A stretch of 64,000 bases of DNA from NCBI RefSeq assembly GCF_002878395.1, contig NC_061121.1, forward strand, positions 42,042,605-42,106,604. The letters run 5' to 3'. The notes beneath the pieces were generated by a model that saw only the letters and a list, made by a program, of their open reading frames with translations, did no database searches and was not told the origin of the DNA. Of the stretch, positions 57,986 to 64,000 are shown piece after piece; the first letter of the stretch is position 1; every line of letters starts with the position of its first letter. The stretch comes from Capsicum annuum (lineage: Eukaryota; Streptophyta; Magnoliopsida; Solanales; Solanaceae). The position numbers and the translations under genes are program-made.

Positions 57986-58120
57986 TGTATTATCACCTAT
58001 TTAAAAATGTGTTTTTTCCTTATTTGAAGTGACAGACGGGAAGTACGCTGACAAGACAAATGCAATTAGGTTAAAGCATTCAGAAACAGAGAAGAGTCAG
58101 AGGAACAAAATCAATGAGAG

Positions 58121-59167
58121 GCTTGTTTTTAATTTTCTAATTTCAGTAATAGTTGATTCGAAAAGCACAATAAGGTGTGAATGACGGAAGAAATTAGGAA
58201 TTGAATTGAAACTGGAAAAGTCATTAGTTGTCCTCAGTAGGTAAACTTACACTAGTCAATAGAGCCCTGAGCGTTGTAACTAAAAAGAAACCCAACAGCT
58301 TAAAGCATTTAAGAAAAGATTCAACTCTAGTTAACTTGTGTAACTTTAGCACATTAGTTATCATTATTATTATGTTGGTAACAAAGCATGTCCTGCATCT
58401 AACCTTCTCCAATCTCTACTTTGGTTTCAATTGTCCTGGAGCTCTATTAGGTAGCGATTTGAATCTTAACGATATACTATCTAACAAAGTTTTGTACAGA
58501 TACTTTGAGAAAGATTATTTTATTTAGTTCTCACATATATATAGCTTTAGGCTCTACTACCAAAATTGTTTTCATGAGTATAACAGATAATCATGTTCCA
58601 GAGAACTTGTTTTCTTGACCAAAAATTTGGTCATCTGCCATATACGCTTGGAAGTTCTAACAAATACATATGCTTTCTCTAGCCAGACAATTTTATTGGT
58701 TGCTCAAATTCCAAGACTTGAAAGAATATTTACATACTCATTTGAAGTAAAATTACAGGATAGTTTTAAATTAGTATGTTGAAGTGAAACAACAATGGGT
58801 AACCTTCACCAACAGTGTTTCTTAGGCTCTCTAATTGCACATCTGATAGAGTTTTTTAATTAATAGTCAGTGAGAAATTTTTATTATGTGTAATAACCAT
58901 TCAGGTCATTTTACATATCTATGCGTATTCCTGTTGTTTGAGATTCTCCATAACTGTCCCAAGTTATTTATGACTTGTTGGAACTAATAGTTCACTTATC
59001 GAGTAGTTCATTGGTTTTTAGAGCCAATTTCTCATTTATAAAACTTCGTCAATTCCAAATGACCGTCGAGCGAAAACTTCAGTAAAATAATTTCATATGC
59101 AAATTCAACTGCTCCAGTAGCTATGTATTATCGATTTTAGGATAGGTAGACCCTTGGTTCGGATCCC
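58121..59167. other. Unassigned sequence
   Basis: The expected continuation of the bHLH gene is not evident. After TTTCTAATTTCAG (ending 58,146), AATAGTTGATTCGAAAAG is a weak match to the coding of a loop segment of such genes, but it is frameshifted. The open frame at 58,228-58,527 has no recognisable domain. Nothing else was recognised. Confidence 0.35.
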
Positions 59168-59740
59168 ATAGACGATTCTTTCATAATGTGTATAGAATAC
59201 TGTTAGTTGAACAAAGTCGCAGTCAAGAATAAGTACCCATTTCCCAGAGTCGATAATTTGTTTAAACAACTTCAGGGTACTAGTTTCTTTTCTAAGATAG
59301 ACCACAGATTAGGCTATCATCAGCTTAGAGTTAGAGAGTGTGGCATTCTGAAAATAGCTTTTACAACCCAGTATGGGACCTTCAAATTTCTAGTCATGTC
59401 CTTTTGTATTACTAATGCCCCAGCAGCTTTCATGGACTTAATGAATTGCGTGTCCAAATAGTACTTGTATATGTTCATTATAGTCTTCATCGATTACATT
59501 CTTGTGTACTCTCATAGCGTGAATGATCATGAAGAACACCTCAGAATCGTACTTCAGACATTTAGAACTCATCAGTTGTTTTCCAAATTCAGTAAGTGTG
59601 AATTTTGGCTAAGGTCAGTAGCATTCCTTTGTCATATTATTTCCGGTGATGGCATTAGAGTTGATCCTCCAAAGACCGAGATGGTGAGAAACTAGCCTAG
59701 ACACATCTCTCGATCAGATATTAGGAGTTTCTTGGGTTTT
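59168..59740 (+). pseudogene. Reverse transcriptase, 5'-truncated
   Basis: It begins inside the fingers (GACGATTCTTT, then MCIEY, stop, [15 protein letters not shown]), continues with [15 protein letters not shown] and [13 protein letters not shown], and has FIDY in place of FIDD at 59,486-59,497, so the second catalytic Asp is Tyr. [20 protein letters not shown] and [13 protein letters not shown] follow, then a stop. Upstream of 59,168 there is no gag or protease. Confidence 0.8.
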
Positions 59741-60300
59741 CATGGCTATTATCATCAGTTTGTTGAAGGGTTTTCATCTACTGCATCCCTCATGCTTAGA
59801 TTTACTCAGAAGAAAGTCCAATTTCAATGGTCAGATTCTTGCGAGTTTTCAGGAGTTGAACACTCGACTCACCTTAGCCCTAGTTTTGACACTACCAGAT
59901 AGTTTAGATGAGTTTGTTATGTACTGTGATGCATCCATAGTAGGTTTGGGTTGTGTCCTCATGCTGTGAGGTAAGGTCATAACCTATGCCTCTAGACAAC
60001 TTAAGCCCCATAAGAAGAATTATCCGACTTATGATCTTGAGTTAGCAGCTGTAGTGTTTTCCTTAAAGATTTGGTAGCATTACCTATATGGGGTGCATGT
60101 TAATGTGTTCAGAGACCACAAAAGCTTTCAGTATGTGTTCTTCCAGAAAGATTTGAATTTGCATTAGAGAAGGTGGTTAGATTTATAGAAAGATTATGAT
60201 ATGAGTGTTCTTTATCATTTGAGCAAAGCCAATGTAGTGGCTGATGCTCTCAGTAGACTGTCTATGGGTAGTGTTGCTCATATTCAGGAAAGTAAAAAAA
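59741..60300 (+). pseudogene. RNase H, decayed
   Basis: The connection from RT includes SFLGFHGYYHQFVEGFSS before 59,780. RNase H then shows FVMYCDASIVGLGCVLML at 59,910-59,969 with the first Asp; later pieces in other frames are [20 protein letters not shown] and, around 60,230-60,270, ANVVADALSRLSMGS. Stops and frameshifts separate them. Same order and strand as the RT before it. Confidence 0.75.
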
Positions 60301-60977
60301 TTAGTCTAGGAATTTTATTAGCTTGCCCGAGCAGGTGTCCTCTTAGTCAATTCAGTAGAAGGTAGTGTATGGGTTCAGAACAGTTCTGAATCCTTTCTAG
60401 TTTCTGAGGTAAAAGAAAAGTAGGATAGAGATCCTAGTCTTTCTAAGTTGAAAGAGTCAGTCAGAGATCAAAAGTGGAGGTTTTCTTTCCAGGAGGAGAT
60501 GGTGTGTTGCATTGCCAGGGTCATTTATATGTGCCAGGTGTAGATGACTTGAGGCAATGAATTCTTGCAGAAGCATATGGTGCGCAGTACTCAATTCATC
60601 CAAGGAATGCTAAGATGTAATGTGATTTTCTGGAGATCTATTGGTGGAGTTTGATGAAGACGATAATGCATAATTTGTACCTAAATGTTCTACAAATTAG
60701 CAAGTTAAGATTGAGCACCGGAAACATAATGGGTCTATGCAAGAGTTTAGTATTCCCACATGGAAATGGGAAGAAGTGAACATGGACTTTTTGATGGGTT
60801 TGCCTCGTACTCGTCATCAGCATGATTCAATATGGGTAATTATAGACAGGATGACCAAATTAACTCATTTATTGCCAGTTCATACTTTCTATTCAGTCGA
60901 TGACAATGCTAAACTCTACATTAGAGAGTTGGTCAGGTTACACGGAGTTCCAATATCCATTATCTCAGATAGAGGTA
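60301..60977 (+). pseudogene. Integrase, truncated within the catalytic core
   Basis: The linker and zinc-domain remnants occupy 60,300-60,735 (YWWS near 60,640). The core is open at 60,737-61,003: FSIPTWKWEEVNMDFLMGLP, then LYIRELVRLHGVPISIISDR with two catalytic Asp residues. The match ends at 60,977, just after SDRG, where LTR-like sequence begins. The Glu, GPY/F and chromodomain parts are deleted. In this copy KWEEV keeps the Glu that is a stop codon at 41,597-41,599. Confidence 0.8.
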
Positions 60978-61741
60978 TAAGTGGATGCATTACAAGTATT
61001 TGATTAAATGCTTCTATGAGTGATCTATTCACAAATGTACATTGTAATGATTTTCAAGAGTATAGTATGTTTTATTTGTCATGCCATCGAGTCCTGGGGT
61101 TATTTAATACCCGACAATTTAGCTGTGTGCCTAGAGCTAGTGTTAGTTACACAATCTCTACCATGTCACAATTAGTAGAACACAATCAGTTATAGAACTT
61201 AGTAGAACTCAGCCAGTTTTAGAACTCAGGAAAACTCAATAAAGCCAGTATCAGTCCAGTAAAGTTCAGTATATTCCATTCAGTGTTTTTTAGTGGGAAG
61301 TAGGATTTAGCACCAAGTGAACCCAAGGATAGGGGCTCGCGTGCCAGTAGAGGGTGTGATATTTAGAAGCAGTCCTTATATTTCAAAACTATGTAGCCAA
61401 CATAGGATGAGACATCAAACCTGCCAGTTTAGGGTTGATGAGGTGTTTTAACACACCAAAAGAGAGTTCTACGATTCTCATTAGATTACCTGTCAGATGA
61501 GGGTAACACTTCAGTATCTTTTCTTGTGGCATGACACTAACACCCTTCCAACTGGGGTTAACCCCAACTCAGTTATCTTATCTTATTTGAGGCATGTCGG
61601 TTAGATGATTACCCTCACAGTCTTAGTCTCAGTCTTCAAAATAGAACTCAGTTTAGTTCTATAGAATCAAGACAGTTAGATATAGTCAATTAGTATTAGT
61701 AACTTAGTTATCAGTTACTCAGTATCAGAATTCAGGACTTA
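60978..61741 (+). repeat. Plus-strand LTR remnant fused to truncated integrase
   Basis: It resembles the middle of the LTRs at 35,012 and 42,941: CATCGAGTCCTGGGG near 61,088 matches 44,446, the CCCAAGGATAGGGGCTC block is at 61,321, and GGCATGTCGGTTAG at 61,591. It lacks LTR start and end. The right side is cut by the minus-strand LTR at 61,742. Confidence 0.65.
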
Positions 61742-64000
61742 TGTAACACCCCAAATCTAATACCCAAAATGCTTCACGGTGCTAGCAATTCCAAAAGACT
61801 ACAAGCTAACCCATGACTAATATATGTAACTTAGCACTTCATAATATACTGTATAAATGTAGAATAAAAGGACTGAAAGGCTGTAAGATTCAAATATCTG
61901 AAAAAAATAAGATCTGGAAACACGGTATAACAATACCAAAACTGAAATAAAGTGTCTGAACATGCTAGTCTGAAATCCTCTAAACTATCCGAAAATTATG
62001 GAGTTGATGAGACATGTTCCCAACTAATTCTGCCTACTAAAATTGAAATAATGAAGTAATGAAATAATACGATCCTCATATGATGAGAACTAACTGCAAA
62101 TCTATAGCTGCTTGCTGAATCTGAAGCTAAGTGCGATCGAGAAGTTGAGCGTCTAAACGTATGGTAAAAACAACATAGCGCACAAGAAAAGTATGCATCA
62201 ACATATTTGAATATACTGGTATGCAAAGTGAGGTAGGCTGAATGCATGGGGTTGATATGCATGAACAATACTAACTAATTGAATAACATGGATGTAAGAA
62301 TACATGCATGAATAAGTAACTATAAATAAGATCATGATAATACTGACTACTGAGTCTGAATATAGATAATATAAGTTTTGTATAATTGATATACTGTTAA
62401 TTGAGTGACTATTTCTAATTGTCCTGATTCTGATAGAACTAGTTGAGTTCCATCCTGAACTGAATGACTGTATCTGACAGTCCTGAATCTGAAGAACAAT
62501 CTGAGTTCTTTTACTAAAGCTAAGACTGAGACTATGGGAAGTGGTCATCTAACCAACATGCCCCTTTTCTTTATAGAGTTAGGGTCCAATCTGTAACCCT
62601 TATTGGAAGGGTGTCAATACCGCTCCACGAGTAAGGACAAGCTGTTAGTGACCCTTATCAGGTAGTATCCCCAAAGGACAACGGGGGGACCTTTAGCTGG
62701 TAGTGTTAATGTACCTCACCAACCCTCAACTTTCAGTGTTGATGTCTCAACCTATGCTGGCTACAAAGTTCTTGAACATAAGGATTGCTTCTAAGGGTCA
62801 TACCCTCAATGGTCAGTGTATGCCCTCATTCTAAGGTTTGCTCGGTGCTGAATCCTACTCCCAACTGAATAGACACTGAACTAATTATAGTGAGGTGAAC
62901 TGGATTGAGTTCATTTAGTTTCGTGGACCGACGAAATATTACTGAATTCTGTTGACTGACTAAGCTCTTAAGATTACTGAGTTTTTCCTGAGTCATGTGA
63001 CTGGCTGAATTCTATTGATTTCTAAAATTAACTGGGAATGCTACTGATCATGGTGTGACTGAGATTATCCTAAAAATGACACTGGATCTAGGCACATAGT
63101 TAAATTTTCAGGTATAAGTACCCCCAGGACTCAATAGTATGAAACTGACAAGAAATGACACTTCTTGATGTATGACCATAGTCAACAATTCATAGGACAA
63201 TCATTGGGGATATGGATGAAGTATTTGCATGCCATGAGCTCACACATGAATAGAATTGCATGTAAACTTGTCATAATTTCATAAGCCTAATCTTATGAGC
63301 ATTACATCAATCCATCACAAAGCATAACAATAACATAGGAGTTATTTGGACACAGTTGAGTCATAAGGCATGATTCCTATTCTCTTTGGCATTTTATTAA
63401 ATAGATTGCATGCATAACTATAAGGTTAGGTTTGGACTTATATTAATTTATCATGGTTGCATCAATAAACATAATTTAGTAGATTTCAAAGCACATACAA
63501 GCATAAATTAATTAAAACACATTTACCAATTCCAACTTGCGTATCATACACAACATCAACATGGTCGTAATGAATCTACAATGTTAACATCACAATTTAT
63601 AATTTAAAATTGGACTCTTGGGCTTTATGGATAAAAGGAATCATGAATGAACACTTGACATACCTGGATGGATAATTTCTTGAAGATTGGTGGAAGAAAG
63701 CTTGAGTTCTAGACTTGGGATTAAGCACCTATGGTTTCTTATTCTTAGGGATTGATCTCTGAGAGAAACCCTAATTGGATGTTGTGAATGAATAATGAAA
63801 TTATGAGCTAAGATCTGGTATAAGTAGGCGTTAAAAAAGGTGGACAAAGACCCAAATACCCTTTTAAAAACTTCTTTAAATTGCTGAATGGGATCTGTGA
63901 TGGATCGACTGACTGTCCATCGCTGGATCGATGGTCCATCATTTTGACCATCGCACTTGGGCCAGAATAGGGACTCACTACCTTAGTAGCGATGGCTTGG
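61742..64000 (-). repeat. Minus-strand LTR, continuing beyond the window
   Basis: It begins TGTAACACCCC at 61,742 and is related to LTR B (7432-9984): the block 62,545-62,875 with CAACATGCCCC and GCTGAATCCTACTCCCAAC is shared. No primer site precedes it, so it is a 3' or solo LTR. It inserted into a plus-strand LTR remnant; left flank ACTTA. The U3 modules near 63,900-63,990 include GATGGA/TCCATC inverted words. Open frames at 61,996-62,268, 62,198-62,548 and 63,641-63,847 are not conserved. Confidence 0.7.

Larger units (their letters stand above)
56399..58120 (+). pseudogene. BIM-type bHLH transcription factor gene fragment (two exons)
   Basis: Exon 1 runs from ATG 56,399 to 56,492: a short start, then an acidic run (SNHEEEEEEAYDGSNRD) and PSSNSTK, with a GT donor at 56,493. 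Just before the ATG is a good acceptor-like TTATATGCAG (ending 56,378), so the ATG may lie inside an exon. Exon 2 is 58,030-58,120 after TTTGAAG. The two exons join in phase (94 bases, then two completing a codon) with no stop and read DGKYADKTNAIR, then KHSETEKSQRNKINER. This is the basic region of a bHLH domain, keeping His, Glu and Arg of the H-E-R DNA-reading pattern. The acidic start, Ser-Asn stretch and KHSxTE basic region recall BIM2/BIM3 (BES1-interacting, brassinosteroid signalling). The donor after exon 2 is GC instead of GT, and the helix-loop-helix exons do not follow, so it is probably a broken or captured fragment. Confidence 0.6.

Noticed and set aside
58228..58527. 99-residue open frame downstream of the bHLH exons
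   Set aside because: It is not in the bHLH family, has low-complexity hydrophobic runs, and has no start context or domain. I considered it as a later exon and found no match to helix-loop-helix sequence.
61996..62548. Two overlapping minus-strand open frames of 90 and 116 residues
   Set aside because: They fall in an LTR, and the corresponding part of LTR B has no such frames.

Overview
This window looks like plant nuclear heterochromatin, most probably from a Solanaceae genome. The family assignment rests on a tRNA-derived SINE pair of the SolS/TS type near 57.6-58.0 kb, recognised from memory, and on Ty3/gypsy chromovirus protein sequences primed by initiator-Met tRNA (primer-binding sites close to TGGTATCAGAGCC). 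The DNA is AT-rich and no intact host gene is visible. Almost everything is LTR retrotransposon in various states of decay.

Layout. (1) 1-9,984: a minus-strand, non-coding (LARD-like) LTR element arranged internal-LTR-internal-LTR, running off the left edge. (2) 9,985-12.4 kb: unassigned sequence, then an old plus-strand LTR. (3) 12.4-23.5 kb: an old plus-strand gypsy gag-pol split by a complete minus-strand chromovirus (13,674-22,268; target duplication AAGTT/AAGTG). (4) 23.5-26.7 kb: unassigned DNA and an old plus-strand LTR-like remnant. (5) 26,675-52,550: a three-level nest. The outer non-coding element (perfect target duplication GGATT) is split by a minus-strand chromovirus (about 31,655-49,322), which is itself split by a plus-strand chromovirus (35,012-45,832; perfect target duplication CTAAA). 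(6) 52.55-55.6 kb: the remaining piece of the old LTR, then a minus-strand pol fragment. (7) 55.65-58.1 kb: a MITE-like repeat, then two in-phase exons that look like the start of a BIM-type bHLH transcription factor gene. The intron between them holds two minisatellites and two SINEs. (8) 59.17-61.74 kb: a plus-strand pol fragment fused to an LTR remnant. (9) 61,742-64,000: another minus-strand LTR running off the right edge.

How the parts relate. All the large LTRs (except the 13,674 element and the older remnants) share recognisable blocks even where the elements differ in strand, coding capacity and age. The non-coding elements carry LTRs, a Met-tRNA primer site and a polypurine tract but no gag-pol. 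They are therefore likely to have been mobilised by coding relatives such as the element with LTR 46,885-49,322. Every gag-pol here is broken. In the plus-strand element at 35,012, most in-frame stops sit at conserved Gln, Trp or Arg positions, as expected from decay of methylated cytosines. The elements end in a chromodomain-like segment, which fits the heterochromatic setting.

Boundaries given as LTR ends, primer sites, polypurine tracts and target duplications were read base by base. Domain limits inside decayed pol genes and deletion junctions are approximate, usually to within a few tens of bases.
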